Part shown: positions 17,449-27,549 of the stretch, one piece after another
How the letters are laid out: every line of letters starts with the position of its first letter
Position numbering within the stretch: position 1 is the first letter of the stretch
NCBI RefSeq assembly: GCF_001657475.1
Contig: NZ_LXEY01000006.1
Coordinates: forward strand, 1-64,000
Direction: 5' to 3'
DNA: 64,000 nucleotides
Source: Enteractinococcus helveticum
GTDB taxonomy: Bacteria > Actinomycetota > Actinomycetes > Actinomycetales > Micrococcaceae
Position numbers and translations under genes: made by a program
The notes under the pieces: model-generated
The model's input: only the letters and a program-made list of their open reading frames with translations
Told to the model about the DNA's origin: nothing
Databases searched by the model: none

Positions 17449-18551
17449 TGGCTGTTATAGATCAGACGCCCTTGCGCACCACGGACCGTGAGACCCGCAA
17501 CAAGCCCAAGCGCTGGTTTCAGGTCAAACACCTGGTGGTCATTGTTGTCACCCTGGTGCTGTTAGTCGTGGGGGTCCTCCTATCGGCTGGCCTAGGGCAG
17601 TTGCCGTTTGGTGCGAGCCAGGTCATCGGTTCGATGTTACAAACCGTGGGTATTGATACGGCCATGGCCCCGACTGATCGGCTCATGGAGCAAACCTTGT
17701 GGCAGATCCGTTTTCCACGCGTGGTGATGTCCCTGCTGGTGGGCGCGTCGCTGGCGGTTGCCGGCGGTGTCATGCAGGCGATCTTTGGCAACCCGCTTGC
17801 CGAGCCAGGTGTTGTCGGCGTCTCTTCGGGTGCTGCACTGGGTGCTGCCACCGCGATTACGTTGGGTATGTCAGTCTTTGGCAACTGGACCATTGCCGCG
17901 ATGGCGTTTATCGGTGGACTGGTTGCCACGCTCATTGTCTACGCCACCGCACGAGCACAGGGCCGTACCGAAGTGGTGACGCTGTTGCTCACCGGAATCG
18001 CCGTCAATGCGTTTGCGGGAGCAGGATTAGCCCTGGTGAATTTTGCCGGTGATACCCAAAGCCGTGAACAGATTGTGTTTTGGCAGCTGGGATCACTCAA
18101 CGGATCGCGTTGGGATGAGGTCGCCGTTGTGGCCATTGTCGCCGCAGTGGCCACGAGCCTTGCGCTGGGACTTTCCTCACAATATGACCTGCTGTCGCTG
18201 GGGGACCGCACGGCCGCTCATCTCGGAGTCAAAGTAGAAGCCCTGCGCATTTTGTCGGTCATCCTGGTTGCGCTATTGACCGGTGTTGGTGTTGCCTTCG
18301 TAGGGATTATCGCCTTCGTCGGGCTGGTCGTTCCACACCTGATCCGCATGATCGTTGGTCCAGGCCACCGCTGGTTGCTCATACTGTCAGCACTGGGCGG
18401 TGCCACCCTAATGGTCTACGCCGACCTGCTCGCTCGCACCTTAGTTCCCTCGGCGGATCTGCCAATCGGCATGCTGACCTCACTGGTCGGTGGACCGTTC
18501 TTCTTCTGGCTCATCCGTCGCAACCGCAAAGGCGCAGGAGGCTGGGCATGA
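17448..18551 (+). CDS. hmuU: Haem ABC transporter permease
   Basis: The 367-residue FecCD-family permease has about nine to ten hydrophobic helices. Family blocks include QIRFPRVVMSLLVGASLAVAG, GNPLAEPGVVGVSSGAALGA and GVAFVGIIAFVGLVVPHLIR, the last being the region that contacts the ATPase. Its ATG overlaps the hmuT stop (TAATG), so translation is coupled. It forms the inner-membrane channel for haem with HmuV. Confidence 0.93.
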   Translation: MAVIDQTPLRTTDRETRNKPKRWFQVKHLVVIVVTLVLLVVGVLLSAGLGQLPFGASQVIGSMLQTVGIDTAMAPTDRLMEQTLWQIRFPRVVMSLLVGASLAVAGGVMQAIFGNPLAEPGVVGVSSGAALGAATAITLGMSVFGNWTIAAMAFIGGLVATLIVYATARAQGRTEVVTLLLTGIAVNAFAGAGLALVNFAGDTQSREQIVFWQLGSLNGSRWDEVAVVAIVAAVATSLALGLSSQYDLLSLGDRTAAHLGVKVEALRILSVILVALLTGVGVAFVGIIAFVGLVVPHLIRMIVGPGHRWLLILSALGGATLMVYADLLARTLVPSADLPIGMLTSLVGGPFFFWLIRRNRKGAGGWA

Positions 18552-19345
18552 CCGTGACATCAATACAAACCACCGTGGCACAAGCCCTGCACAGTGTCAG
18601 CTACCAAACCGGCAGCCACAAGATCATCAAGGACGTCAGTCTCCAGGTCAACTACGGCGAAGTACTTGCCCTGGTCGGACCCAATGGCGCCGGCAAGTCT
18701 ACGCTGCTCGGTTTGCTCGCAGGAGACTTGCATCCAACCGCCGGTAGCGTCAGCTTGGAAGGACGGGACCTGGCGGATTGGGATGCTAAAGAACTCGCCA
18801 GGATGCGTGCGGTACTGTTGCAGGCCAATCAGGTCGCGTTTTCATTTACCGCTCGCGATGTCATCGATATGGGTCGGGCGCCCTGGATTGGGACTGCCGA
18901 ATCAGCAGAGGATGATGAGGCAATCACCCAGGCCATTGCCTTGACCGATGTTGGACACCTGACCGGACGAACCTTTCCGACACTATCGGGGGGTGAAAAG
19001 GCGCGCGTATCGCTGGCCCGCGTCATTGCGCAGCGCACCAGAATCGTGATGCTCGATGAGCCCACCGCAGCGCTGGATCTACGTCACCAAGAAGAGGTGT
19101 TGACCATCGCTCGCAATATTGCCGCCCAGGGACGCGCCGTGATCGTCGTCCTGCATGACCTTTCCCTCTCGGCCGCGTACGCCGATCAGGTGGCAATGCT
19201 GCACCAGGGACAATTGGCCGCGGTGGGTCAACCGGCTGAGGTACTGACCGCTCAGCGTGTTCAAGACATCTATGGCATTCAGGTGCGGATCATCCACGAT
19301 CCAGATACCGGCCGACCGATCGTGCTGCCCCGACGCAGCCTCTAG
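18548..19345 (+). CDS. hmuV: Haem ABC transporter ATPase
   Basis: The 265-residue ATPase has Walker A GPNGAGKST near residue 40, a Q-loop (LLQANQ), signature LSGGEKAR, Walker B VMLDEPTAALD and the switch His in VLHDLS. It belongs to the FecE/HmuV group. Its ATG overlaps the hmuU stop by four bases (ATGA). A terminator follows. Confidence 0.93.
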   Translation: MTVTSIQTTVAQALHSVSYQTGSHKIIKDVSLQVNYGEVLALVGPNGAGKSTLLGLLAGDLHPTAGSVSLEGRDLADWDAKELARMRAVLLQANQVAFSFTARDVIDMGRAPWIGTAESAEDDEAITQAIALTDVGHLTGRTFPTLSGGEKARVSLARVIAQRTRIVMLDEPTAALDLRHQEEVLTIARNIAAQGRAVIVVLHDLSLSAAYADQVAMLHQGQLAAVGQPAEVLTAQRVQDIYGIQVRIIHDPDTGRPIVLPRRSL

Positions 19346-19363
19346 ACGGTCGCCACACAAGCT

Positions 19364-19428
19364 GGATGGGCGGCGTGTTTGCAAAAATTACCACAAGCGC
19401 AGCAAACACGTCGTCCATTCTTTATTTA
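19364..19428 (+). terminator. Terminator of the haem operon
   Basis: A stem of about 19 pairs (GGATGGGCGGCGTGTTTGC with GCAAACACGTCGTCCATTC, using G-U pairs) is followed by TTTATTTA. Confidence 0.75.
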
Positions 19429-19541
19429 CCCGGTGTTCACTCTGGGGTGGTTCGATCGTGAGTCGACGCATGTATTTTCTGGTCTGGCAGTGCACAATGG
19501 AAGTATCGTCGTTCTGACCAGCCGCAGCTGAGGAGTATGTC

Positions 19542-20459
19542 TTGTTCGAAGAACTCATTCCCGACCAACCTCGTCAAAACTTGCGCGAGTTTATCGACAC
19601 TCTGCGCGATGGCGGCTACCAAGTCACCGAAGGTCACACCCCAGACCCGGATCTTATTGACCCGATGGGCAAGGCGGTAGAAACCTGGCGGGAAAACTAT
19701 CCCTATGCCGAGCGCATGACCCGGGACCGGTATGAACGCGAAAAATATAAGCTGCAGATCGAACTGCTGAAACTCCAATACTGGGCTGAAGATACCGGCC
19801 AGAAGATCATCGTCGTCTTTGAAGGCCGAGACGCCGCAGGTAAGGGTGGCACGATTCAACGGTTCACCGAATACATGAATCCGCGCACTGCTCGCACCGT
19901 GGCACTGAATAAGCCAACCGAACGCGAAACCGGTCAGTGGTACTTCCAGCGTTACATTAACCATTTTCCCACGGCTGGTGAGATCGTTTTGTTCGACCGG
20001 TCCTGGTACAACCGCGCCGGTGTGGAACGGGTCATGGGCTTTAGTAATGAAGACCAGTACCACACGTTTATGAATCAGACTCCGGTGTTTGAAAAGCTGC
20101 TGGTGGATGATGGTTTTCATCTGATCAAGTTCTGGTTCTCTGTGACCCAGACTGAACAGCGCACCCGCTTTGCGATCCGTCAGTTGGATCCGGTTCGACG
20201 TTGGAAACTGTCACCGGTCGACCTGGAAGCGCTGGACCGGTGGGAGGCTTATACTGAAGCCAAAGAGCTCATGTTCCTACACACCGACACGGATCACGCG
20301 CCCTGGGTCACCGTGAAGTCCAATGATAAGAAGCGCGGTCGCCTTAATGCGATGCGCTACTTCTTGAGCCAATTCGATTATGACGGCAAAAGCCACGATG
20401 TTGTCGGCGTCCCAGACCCACTGTTGGTCATGCGCGGCCGCGACGCGGTAGGAGATTAA
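19542..20459 (+). CDS. ppk2: Polyphosphate kinase 2
   Basis: The 305-residue cytosolic enzyme transfers phosphate between polyphosphate and nucleotides. PPK2 motifs are clear: Walker A FEGRDAAGKGGT near residue 95, Walker B LFDRSWYNRAGVE and the lid RQLDPVRRWKLSP. One domain and this length match class I enzymes, which mainly make nucleoside triphosphates from diphosphates. The start is TTG at 19542 with AGGAG six bases upstream; the nearby ATG at 19537 is in another frame. It follows the haem operon terminator and precedes an MFS gene by 27 bases. Confidence 0.93.
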   Translation: MFEELIPDQPRQNLREFIDTLRDGGYQVTEGHTPDPDLIDPMGKAVETWRENYPYAERMTRDRYEREKYKLQIELLKLQYWAEDTGQKIIVVFEGRDAAGKGGTIQRFTEYMNPRTARTVALNKPTERETGQWYFQRYINHFPTAGEIVLFDRSWYNRAGVERVMGFSNEDQYHTFMNQTPVFEKLLVDDGFHLIKFWFSVTQTEQRTRFAIRQLDPVRRWKLSPVDLEALDRWEAYTEAKELMFLHTDTDHAPWVTVKSNDKKRGRLNAMRYFLSQFDYDGKSHDVVGVPDPLLVMRGRDAVGD

Positions 20460-20486
20460 CACACCCCTCGTCCGGGAAAGGATCGC

Positions 20487-21716
20487 ATGAGCACCCCGCC
20501 TGCTAGCAGGATTCGGCGGGCTCGTGCGGCCACCGGGCTACTGTTTCTCACCAACGGCGCACTCCTTGCCAACCTGATACCGCGCTACCCAGAAATCAAA
20601 GCTGCCTTGGACATGACCGACTCGTTATTTGGCTTGTCAGTGGCAGCCTTTCCACTGGGGGCCATGATCTTTGGGGTCTTTGCCGCCGGTCTGATCAGAC
20701 GATTTGGGTCAGGGGTGATTGCCACACTGATGACAATCACCTTGGCAGTCTGTCTGGCAGCCACGGCCTTCATGCCAGAAGTGTTCCTTTTTGCTCTGGC
20801 GTTATTATTGGCTGGAGGAGCAGACGCAATCGCCGATGTGTCACAAAACGCCCATGGATTGCAGGTTCAAGATGCATATGGTCGCTCCATATTGAACTCC
20901 TTCCATGCCTTATGGTCTCTCGGGGCGGTGGTGGGTGGATTTATGGCCGCGGGCGTGTTGTTTATTGAACTGGATTTACATGTGCACCTGGTCGGTTCAG
21001 CGGTGTGCTTTATTGTGGTCGCGCTGATTGCCTGGACCATGACCCTACCGCCGGCATGTCCTGAAGGTTCACCGGAAACCGCCCCCGGTGCCGATGCTCG
21101 GCGTCAGGATCTCAAACGCATTCAATGGGCAGTACTGCGGAATCCGAACACGATGCTGATGGTAGGCGCTTTAGTTCTGCTGGCCATGGCTGAAGCGGTG
21201 GTGGAGGACTCCGGGAATTCTTGGTCTGCCCTGTATATGTCAGTGCACCTGGGGGCACCAAGCGCCGTGGCGGCATTCGGGTTCACCGCTTTGGTGGCCG
21301 GCCAGTTGATCGGGCGGGCTACGGCCGACCGATTCGTTGATCGCTTTGGGCAGCGTCGCGTAATCCGTACTGGTGGCATCATCATTTCTGTAGGGATGGG
21401 ACTGGCAATCGCTTGGCCAACGGTTCCGTTGACCATTGCCGGGTTTGCTGCGGCTGGGTTTGGTTCCTCGGCACTGATCCCAGCCGCGTATAATGCTGCC
21501 GATGATATTCCCGGACTACGTCCCGGCGTCGGATTGACCGTGGTCTCGTGGTTTATGCGGCTCGGGTTCTTGATCGCTCCACCGTTTGTGGGCGCGCTGT
21601 CAGATATGTTGTCGCTGCGATGGGCACTGCTGGTTGTTCCGCTGGCAGGATTGGTGACTATTGTGCTTGCCAGGGTGCTGCCGGGACGCCATACTGCGAT
21701 ACAACAGCGGCTCTAA
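20487..21716 (+). CDS. MFS transporter
   Basis: The 409-residue protein has about twelve hydrophobic helices in two halves joined by a hydrophilic loop near residue 200 (PACPEGSPETAPGADARRQDLKRIQW). A short charged motif GLIRRFGS lies between helices 2 and 3, and GRATADRFVDRFGQRRVIR in the second half matches the MFS signature. It resembles the fucose-permease/YbjJ-like set of proton-coupled carriers; the substrate is unknown. GGAAAGGATCGC precedes the ATG. It may be co-transcribed with ppk2. Confidence 0.8.
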   Translation: MSTPPASRIRRARAATGLLFLTNGALLANLIPRYPEIKAALDMTDSLFGLSVAAFPLGAMIFGVFAAGLIRRFGSGVIATLMTITLAVCLAATAFMPEVFLFALALLLAGGADAIADVSQNAHGLQVQDAYGRSILNSFHALWSLGAVVGGFMAAGVLFIELDLHVHLVGSAVCFIVVALIAWTMTLPPACPEGSPETAPGADARRQDLKRIQWAVLRNPNTMLMVGALVLLAMAEAVVEDSGNSWSALYMSVHLGAPSAVAAFGFTALVAGQLIGRATADRFVDRFGQRRVIRTGGIIISVGMGLAIAWPTVPLTIAGFAAAGFGSSALIPAAYNAADDIPGLRPGVGLTVVSWFMRLGFLIAPPFVGALSDMLSLRWALLVVPLAGLVTIVLARVLPGRHTAIQQRL

Positions 21717-21737
21717 GGAAGTTCTCCTTGGAGCCGC
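21707..21737. terminator. Hairpin between MFS and serine acetyltransferase genes
   Basis: The arms GCGGCTCTAAGGA and TCCTTGGAGCCGC pair around a five-base loop. The MFS stop codon lies inside. It sits between convergent genes. Confidence 0.65.
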
Positions 21738-21756
21738 ATGCTGCAAGATTGCTGGG

Positions 21757-22344
21757 TTAGATCCACATGGCTGGATCAACATATTCAGCCGGGTCAACTG
21801 CAGGCTTTGCTTCTTCCTGACTACGGCGAATACGAATCTGAGCTGGGATACCAGTGGCAATGGCGTCTTCTGGAGTATCTTTGACTAACACCGCATTGGC
21901 GCCAACAGCGGTGCGCTTGCCCACCACGACTGGTCCGAGGATTTTGGCACCAGCCCCGACGACGACATCATTTTCTAGGGTCGGGTGACGTTTGACTTTC
22001 TCCAGGGATTGACCCCCGAGCGTGACACCGTGGTAGAGCATGACGTCGTCGCCTATTTCGGTGGTCTCACCGATGACCACACCCATACCGTGGTCGATGA
22101 AGAAGCGGCGGCCAATTGTTGCACCCGGGTGAATTTCGATTCCGGTCAGTGCCCGGTTGAATTGTGAAAGGAGTCGCGCTGGGGTTTTGAGCTGCTCTTT
22201 TTGCCACATCTTATGTGCGACGCGGTGCATCCAAATAGCATGGAGACCGGTGTAACCCACAGCCACTTCAAATGTACTGCGTGCAGCAGGGTCGCGGTCT
22301 TTGGCTGCCTGAATATCCTCGCGCAAGCGACGTAAGAATCCCAA
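21757..22344 (-). CDS. cysE: Serine O-acetyltransferase
   Basis: The 195-residue enzyme acetylates L-serine with acetyl-CoA, the first step of cysteine synthesis. Left-handed beta-helix hexapeptide repeats run through the C-terminal half, with [19 protein letters not shown], containing the catalytic His-Asp pair, and the CoA-site block GVTLGGQS. It is the short EpsC-type form found in Gram-positive bacteria. I chose TTG at 22344 because AAAGGGA lies upstream and gives the usual N-terminus [10 protein letters not shown]; the frame is open to another TTG at 22380. cysK lies directly upstream. Confidence 0.93.
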   Translation of the reverse strand: MGFLRRLREDIQAAKDRDPAARSTFEVAVGYTGLHAIWMHRVAHKMWQKEQLKTPARLLSQFNRALTGIEIHPGATIGRRFFIDHGMGVVIGETTEIGDDVMLYHGVTLGGQSLEKVKRHPTLENDVVVGAGAKILGPVVVGKRTAVGANAVLVKDTPEDAIATGIPAQIRIRRSQEEAKPAVDPAEYVDPAMWI

Positions 22345-22439
22345 TGTTTCCCTTTCAAAAAGTGTCGTTGATAAGCTCAACGCACAGGCGGTCGAAATTA
22401 TTCTATGGTCAAGTGAACCGCCAGTTAAGCATTAAAGCG

Positions 22440-22494
22440 TTCTGCCTTCGGTCTGCAACAGAATATGCATTCCATTGCGAGCCCGAAGGCAGAA
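22440..22494 (-). terminator. Hairpin between cysK and cysE
   Basis: TTCTGCCTTCGG and CCGAAGGCAGAA form a perfect 12-bp stem with a 31-base loop. It may be a partial terminator that lowers cysE expression relative to cysK. Confidence 0.5.
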
Positions 22495-22511
22495 TCACAG
22501 AGCAGCGTTGA

Positions 22512-23447
22512 TTAGCCGCGAATGTCTTCGTAGAGAACAGTGGAGATGTAGCGTTCGCCGAAGTCTGGAATGACTGCAACGATCAGCTTGCCGGCGTTTT
22601 CTTCTTTCTTGGCTTCATCCAGGGCCGCAGCGATTGCCGCGCCCGAAGAAATACCGCCAAGGATGCCTTCTTTGGTCCCCAGCAGACGAGCGTTCTGGAC
22701 AGATTCCTCGAGGGTGGCGGTGTAGACAGAGGAGTAGAGCTCGGTATCAAGTACTTCTGGTACGAAGTTGGCGCCGATGCCCTGGATCTTGTGTGGCCCT
22801 GGTTTACCACCCGACAGGATCGGGGAGTCGGCTGGTTCTACAGCAACGATCTTGACGTCAGGCTTCTGTTCTTTGAGGTAGCGACCTGCGCCGGTCAGGG
22901 TCCCGCCGGTACCGATACCGGAAACCAAGATATCGACCTTGCCCTCGGATGCTTCCCAGATTTCTGGGCCGGTGGTGGTGTAGTGAATTTCGACGTTGGC
23001 CGGGTTAGCGAATTGCTGGGCCAGAATCGAGTTGTCGGTTTCTTCCACGATCTGGGCGGCTTTTTCTACAGCACCGCGCATGCCGTCTGCACCTGGAGTC
23101 AGGACAATCTCGGCACCGTAGGCGCGGAGCATAACACGACGCTCATTGGACATGGTCTCTGGCATGGTCAGCACGACGCGATAGCCGCGAGCCGCACCTA
23201 CCATGGCCAGTGCGATACCAGTGTTGCCGGAGGTGCCTTCAACGATGGTTCCGCCCGGACGCAGTTTGCCTGCTTTTTCAGCGGCATCAATGATGGCGAC
23301 ACCGATGCGATCTTTGACGGAGTTGGCTGGGTTGTAGAACTCGACCTTGACGGCCACCTCAGCTGGGAGCCCCTCGGTGAGACGGTTTAGACGAATAAGA
23401 GGGGTCTGTCCGACAGCTTGGGTGATGTTATCGAGCATCTTTGCCAT
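22512..23447 (-). CDS. cysK: Cysteine synthase A (O-acetylserine sulfhydrylase)
   Basis: The 311-residue PLP enzyme makes cysteine from O-acetylserine and sulfide. The PLP lysine is in [11 protein letters not shown] (about residue 43), the substrate loop is [12 protein letters not shown], the phosphate-binding loop [10 protein letters not shown], and the C-terminal block [17 protein letters not shown] is typical of CysK. It forms the cysteine pathway with the downstream cysE. AAAAGGATGAATCCAAC precedes the ATG. Confidence 0.96.
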   Translation of the reverse strand: MAKMLDNITQAVGQTPLIRLNRLTEGLPAEVAVKVEFYNPANSVKDRIGVAIIDAAEKAGKLRPGGTIVEGTSGNTGIALAMVGAARGYRVVLTMPETMSNERRVMLRAYGAEIVLTPGADGMRGAVEKAAQIVEETDNSILAQQFANPANVEIHYTTTGPEIWEASEGKVDILVSGIGTGGTLTGAGRYLKEQKPDVKIVAVEPADSPILSGGKPGPHKIQGIGANFVPEVLDTELYSSVYTATLEESVQNARLLGTKEGILGGISSGAAIAAALDEAKKEENAGKLIVAVIPDFGERYISTVLYEDIRG

Positions 23448-23526
23448 GTTGGATTCATCCTTTTCAGGGGTACAAGTTTAAAAGAGTTCTCACGCTTAAC
23501 AATAAAGGAAAGGTCGCAAAACGTAA

Positions 23527-24084
23527 TTATTGAAGCCATGCAGAGTAATGTTTGCGAACGTTTGCCAGTTTTGGATTGATAACCACCTGACAATAGCCCC
23601 AGTTGGGGTTTCGTTGATAAAAGTTCTGATGCTCTGCTTCAGCCGGCCACCAGGTCGCGTCTTCTTCAATGGTAGTGACGATGGGATCAGCCCAATGTTG
23701 TTGATGGCGTTCAATCGTGCGCTCAAAGAGTTCTTTGTCGCCGTCTGACTGTGGGAACAGTGCTGAGCGGTACTGTGGGCCAACATCGGCACCCTGACGA
23801 TTCAGCGTGGTTGGGTTATGGGAGGCAAAGAGCATATCTAAGATCGTGTCGGCGTCGATGACGTTCTGGTCGAACGTGACTTTCACTGCCTCGGCGTGAC
23901 CCGTTGTGGCCGTCGATACCTGCTCGTAGGTGGGGTGTTCAACGTGACCGCCGATATACCCACATTCTGATTCGATGACGCCCTTAGTTTTGCGATAAAC
24001 GGCGTCCTGACACCAAAAGCATCCTCCACCGACAATCAGGGTGCGCTGGCTGGTATTTCCTTGAGATTCTTGTTGCTGCGTCAT
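23527..24084 (-). CDS. msrA: Peptide methionine-S-sulfoxide reductase
   Basis: The 185-residue enzyme repairs oxidised methionine. The catalytic motif GGCFWCQDAVY lies near residue 20, followed by GYIGGHVEHPTYEQV and the substrate region HAEAVKV. The second Cys lies near the end (NWGYCQVVI). I chose the ATG at 24084 (MTQQQ); the frame stays open to 24243, and the 53 additional residues have no counterpart in the family and no clear RBS. It is 79 bases upstream of cysK on the same strand, so sulfur amino-acid synthesis and repair may be linked. Confidence 0.92.
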   Translation of the reverse strand: MTQQQESQGNTSQRTLIVGGGCFWCQDAVYRKTKGVIESECGYIGGHVEHPTYEQVSTATTGHAEAVKVTFDQNVIDADTILDMLFASHNPTTLNRQGADVGPQYRSALFPQSDGDKELFERTIERHQQHWADPIVTTIEEDATWWPAEAEHQNFYQRNPNWGYCQVVINPKLANVRKHYSAWLQ

Positions 24085-24348
24085 ATCTGACCACGCTACA
24101 TGATATGCCGCTACTTCGGCTAGATCATGCGGGAGTTTCGGGGTGTCGGAGCTTACGCTAGGGCGTGAAAAGTGACGGTGAACAGTGGTCGGTAAAGCCT
24201 CGCCTTTCATCTGAAATGGGAACACTTTTGACGCCGAGAGCAACTTACGAGCACTTTTGAAGGCTTCTCGTTTTTCTCAAATCCACTTTCCCCCGGACAC
24301 TCTGTGTCTGTAAAGCAGTCATAGTAAGGGAAATGTGGGGGAATACCA

Positions 24349-25551
24349 GTGGCCAGAGCTCGTCTAAGAATCGGCGAACGTGGGGAAATTGGCTCGTATA
24401 AGGTGGCAGATCGAAAATGGAAGTCTCGATGCTTCTATCGGGACTCATACGGCAAAAGACGTGCGTTGACGGCGACAGCAGCCACCAAAGCAGCTTCAGT
24501 TCGTGCAGTGCGGGAAAGGTGGCACAATGTTTCCAAGAAGATCATCACCAGACACGACGGAGATGAAAACCTCACTCTCGATGATCTCGCCACCAAATAC
24601 TTCGATCATCTCTTCGAGGTACGACGAATCAAGGGCAGTAACACCGAAACCCTGCCGTCTCGTCACAAGCAGTATCTCAATCACCTGCAACCTCGTATAG
24701 GTCACACGTTGGTCATTGACTGCTCTACAGGAATGCTGAACGAGGCGTTACACAGCATCATCGAACCAGACGGTTCCATGGTGTCAGTGGCTGACAAATG
24801 CCGTAGTATCCTGGTCGGGATGTTTCAATATGCTGCCAGTCATAACATTGTTCAGCACAACCCGGCTGAGAACATCCCAACTGTGGGCTACCAGGCGCCC
24901 AGACCCCAAATCTGGTCGGACACGGCGTTGCACAACATCAGACTGGCCTTGCGGCACTGGGAGTCCAACCCACCGGTCAAAACCGTCCCCATCGCTGATG
25001 TTTTTGACATGACGCTTGCTACAGCGTGTCGTATCTCTGAAGTCTTGGGGATGCAATGGGAAGACATCTACTTGCCCGACGAAGAACACCAACCGGGGAT
25101 TGTCTACGTGCAAAAAGCTGTTGTTCGCAGAACAGGAGTCTCCAACTACCTTGGCGATCCGAAAAACAGCAAGAAGAAACGCCTATCGCTACCAGTGTAT
25201 GCCGTAAACATCCTGAAGCGACGCAAAGCAGACTGTGCTGGCAAAGGATTGGTATTTGTCAACCGCAAAGGCAACCCGTATGCACGAGATAACCTGTACC
25301 GGGCTGCACAACGTGCATTCAGTCTAGCTCGACAAGAACTCGGTCTCGATGTTCCAGACCGCTTGCCATTTCACACATCACGTCGAACCTCGCTCACAGA
25401 GATCGCCGAGGTGTATGGCATTGAAGCGGCATCGCAGCAGGGCGGACACAGCTCGGTGCGGGTCACGGAGCGCCACTACATTCAACGCGACGAGATGAAA
25501 GTTATCGACTTTTCTTCCGCATTAGAAAAGTTCGGGAAGACTGCAAAATAA
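24349..25551 (+). CDS. int: Tyrosine recombinase (integrase)
   Basis: The 400-residue protein has an N-terminal Arm-binding-like part, a SAM-like core-binding domain (about 75-175) and a catalytic domain with the expected residues: Arg in ATACRISEVLG, HxxR in FHTSRRTSL, His in QQGGHSSV and the nucleophile Tyr in ERHYIQR. It should carry out site-specific recombination at a tRNA-type attachment site. The start is GTG with a GGGGG stretch seven bases upstream. It begins 265 bases upstream of the msrA start, in divergent orientation. Confidence 0.9.
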   Translation: MARARLRIGERGEIGSYKVADRKWKSRCFYRDSYGKRRALTATAATKAASVRAVRERWHNVSKKIITRHDGDENLTLDDLATKYFDHLFEVRRIKGSNTETLPSRHKQYLNHLQPRIGHTLVIDCSTGMLNEALHSIIEPDGSMVSVADKCRSILVGMFQYAASHNIVQHNPAENIPTVGYQAPRPQIWSDTALHNIRLALRHWESNPPVKTVPIADVFDMTLATACRISEVLGMQWEDIYLPDEEHQPGIVYVQKAVVRRTGVSNYLGDPKNSKKKRLSLPVYAVNILKRRKADCAGKGLVFVNRKGNPYARDNLYRAAQRAFSLARQELGLDVPDRLPFHTSRRTSLTEIAEVYGIEAASQQGGHSSVRVTERHYIQRDEMKVIDFSSALEKFGKTAK

Positions 25552-25617
25552 AACCACTGCATGATGTATAGGTGAGTACAACATCATGGCTTTCGTCAGC
25601 CAGAAACATCAGCAGAG

Positions 25618-27327
25618 GTGAGTGTCATCGTCATCGGTATCGACCGGATCACCGTCAACGTGGGGCAGAAGTTCGATCCCGAAAACCAACGCCACATCGA
25701 CAAAGTGATCAAGGCCGTTGCTGCACAACACGGTGAAGGATTCGAGATAGAAAACTTCGAGCCAGCCACCGGCAAAGCAGTCTTACGCCGCGAAAACCGA
25801 TCCGCCATCGCCTCCCACACCGGCAACGCATCCATCGAGGTGCCACTACCGACCGGCACAACGGAGCGCGATGGGAAGAAACGATCACTCGCCTTTGCTG
25901 ATGCATACCCCGGCTATGTGATGACCACCTTTGAGCCACACCGACGCCGGGCGATCTTATCCAAACTCGAAGAAGACATTGTGCTCACCCGAGATGCTTT
26001 AGCCACCGCACTGCGGTGTGAACCATGGGACATTCAAGTCTCATATCGACCCAAGGGCGGTTATGATTTCACGTTACCGTCCACCTACCGGCCATCCGCA
26101 CATGACAAGGCGCTGACCGAAGTGACTGAGACGATCATCGGCAAACCTGGCTGGTATTTTGAGACCGACACTCGGGAACGAACCGGGTCGATCATCCCAG
26201 CAGAACTGCCCACGTTCAAAGCAGTGTATCCAACACCGCTGCCCAAAAAGGTTGAACCGTTTAACCCGGACAAAGACGATCATTTCCATATTCCAATCGG
26301 CACTGCCCTGCCTGAGCCGGGGAAGAAACATACCGAGCAGATCATCGACATTTCAGCCCATCAGCACGTCCAAATCGGGGGTATCGCTCAGGCCGGTAAA
26401 TCCACAGTGGTCAATGCCTACATCACACAATTCCTGGCGCGCGGGGCTCAGCTGGCCATCATCGACACCCCCGATAAAGCAGTGGACTTCGCTTGGTGCA
26501 AAGACTTTGTCACGCCTGGCGGCTGGGGATGTGAAAATATCTTTGAATCCGCCACCGTGACCAAGCTCATTGAAAAAGAAAAGACCCGTCGCAGTGCCAT
26601 CATTGCTCGCAACGGGGTGCAAAACTGGACGCAGCTGCCACCAGATCAACGTGTCATGCCACTGCTATTGGTCATTGACGAAGTCACCGTGCTGTTCTCC
26701 ATGGAACCAGTGCCCAAGACGAACAAAGACTCACCCCAGGTGCTATTGGATATGAAGGATGAGGCAGAGTCCAACAACCTGGCAAAGGAGATTCTGCAAA
26801 AGGGAATCAACGATATCGCCGCCGAGATGCGTTTTGCCGGCATCTTTTTAGCCCTCTCCACTCAGGTAGCCTCCACCGACACCGGACTGCGAACCAAACT
26901 GCGAAGCAACCTCGGGCACAAAGTCCTGCTGGGCGCCAATCCAACCGAGGGCAACCGTCGGTTGATTTTCAACGACCCTGAAGGCGTCCCGCGGGTGCCA
27001 TCCCACATTCGTGAAGACCCTGTTGCCGCCCGAGGTACTGGCTCGATTGAGCCACAAGGCTCCAACCCGGCAGTGTTCAAAGGCTATTACCGCTCCACGG
27101 ATGAATACCGCAAGTGGCTGATCAGCATGGGCATCAAACAAAACGCCGATATCCGCCCAACAGTCGGCCAAGTCACTGACGTGTTCGGTGATGCTGACAT
27201 CGACCTATCCAGTCGGATGGACCCATCACCAACAGATGTCACACCATCAGCTGAGGCCGCACCGACGTTCGTCTCGTCTGCCGGATCGCGTGCCCAAGCT
27301 CAGCACGAGGCGCTGCTGGGGGACTGA
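25618..27327 (+). CDS. FtsK/SpoIIIE-type DNA translocase of the integrated element
   Basis: The 569-residue protein has an N-terminal half without recognised motifs (about 1-240) and an FtsK-like ATPase domain with Walker A as GGIAQAGKSTVVN near residue 255 and Walker B as MPLLLVIDEVTVLF near 350. A later FLALSTQVASTDTGLRTKLRSNLG fits the motor core. Such proteins pump double-stranded DNA during conjugation of actinobacterial integrative elements (TraB/TraSA type) or are accessory ATPases of small elements. There is no membrane helix, unlike chromosomal FtsK. It follows the integrase by 66 bases. Confidence 0.8.
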   Translation: MSVIVIGIDRITVNVGQKFDPENQRHIDKVIKAVAAQHGEGFEIENFEPATGKAVLRRENRSAIASHTGNASIEVPLPTGTTERDGKKRSLAFADAYPGYVMTTFEPHRRRAILSKLEEDIVLTRDALATALRCEPWDIQVSYRPKGGYDFTLPSTYRPSAHDKALTEVTETIIGKPGWYFETDTRERTGSIIPAELPTFKAVYPTPLPKKVEPFNPDKDDHFHIPIGTALPEPGKKHTEQIIDISAHQHVQIGGIAQAGKSTVVNAYITQFLARGAQLAIIDTPDKAVDFAWCKDFVTPGGWGCENIFESATVTKLIEKEKTRRSAIIARNGVQNWTQLPPDQRVMPLLLVIDEVTVLFSMEPVPKTNKDSPQVLLDMKDEAESNNLAKEILQKGINDIAAEMRFAGIFLALSTQVASTDTGLRTKLRSNLGHKVLLGANPTEGNRRLIFNDPEGVPRVPSHIREDPVAARGTGSIEPQGSNPAVFKGYYRSTDEYRKWLISMGIKQNADIRPTVGQVTDVFGDADIDLSSRMDPSPTDVTPSAEAAPTFVSSAGSRAQAQHEALLGD

Positions 27328-27447
27328 AGGATTCTGCGACATCATCCTATGCAGGAATCTCTCGCGGATACTGTCAACGAAATTTCGCACAGCACAGTGT
27401 AGTGCGCGACAGCTGTTATTCCACAGTCAAAATACCAGGAGCATCCC

Positions 27448-27549
27448 TTGTCCTACTACGAACCAGCGCACCTATCGGTTGCTGACATTCTGAATCCCAC
27501 CCAGCTGTGGAAAGTCCAAGAGCGCTTTGGCAACTACGCTAATCAGTAG
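27448..27549 (+). CDS. Short reading frame truncated at the attachment-like site
   Basis: A TTG with AGGAG seven bases upstream starts a 33-residue frame (beginning SYYEPAHLSVADILN) that stops within the tRNA-like segment. It looks like the N-terminus of an element gene cut by integration or excision at the att core. Its function is unknown. Confidence 0.35.
   Translation: MSYYEPAHLSVADILNPTQLWKVQERFGNYANQ

Noticed and set aside
22440..22494. Attenuator or T-box for cysE
   Set aside because: Only a simple hairpin with a long loop; no specifier loop or T-box sequence is visible.
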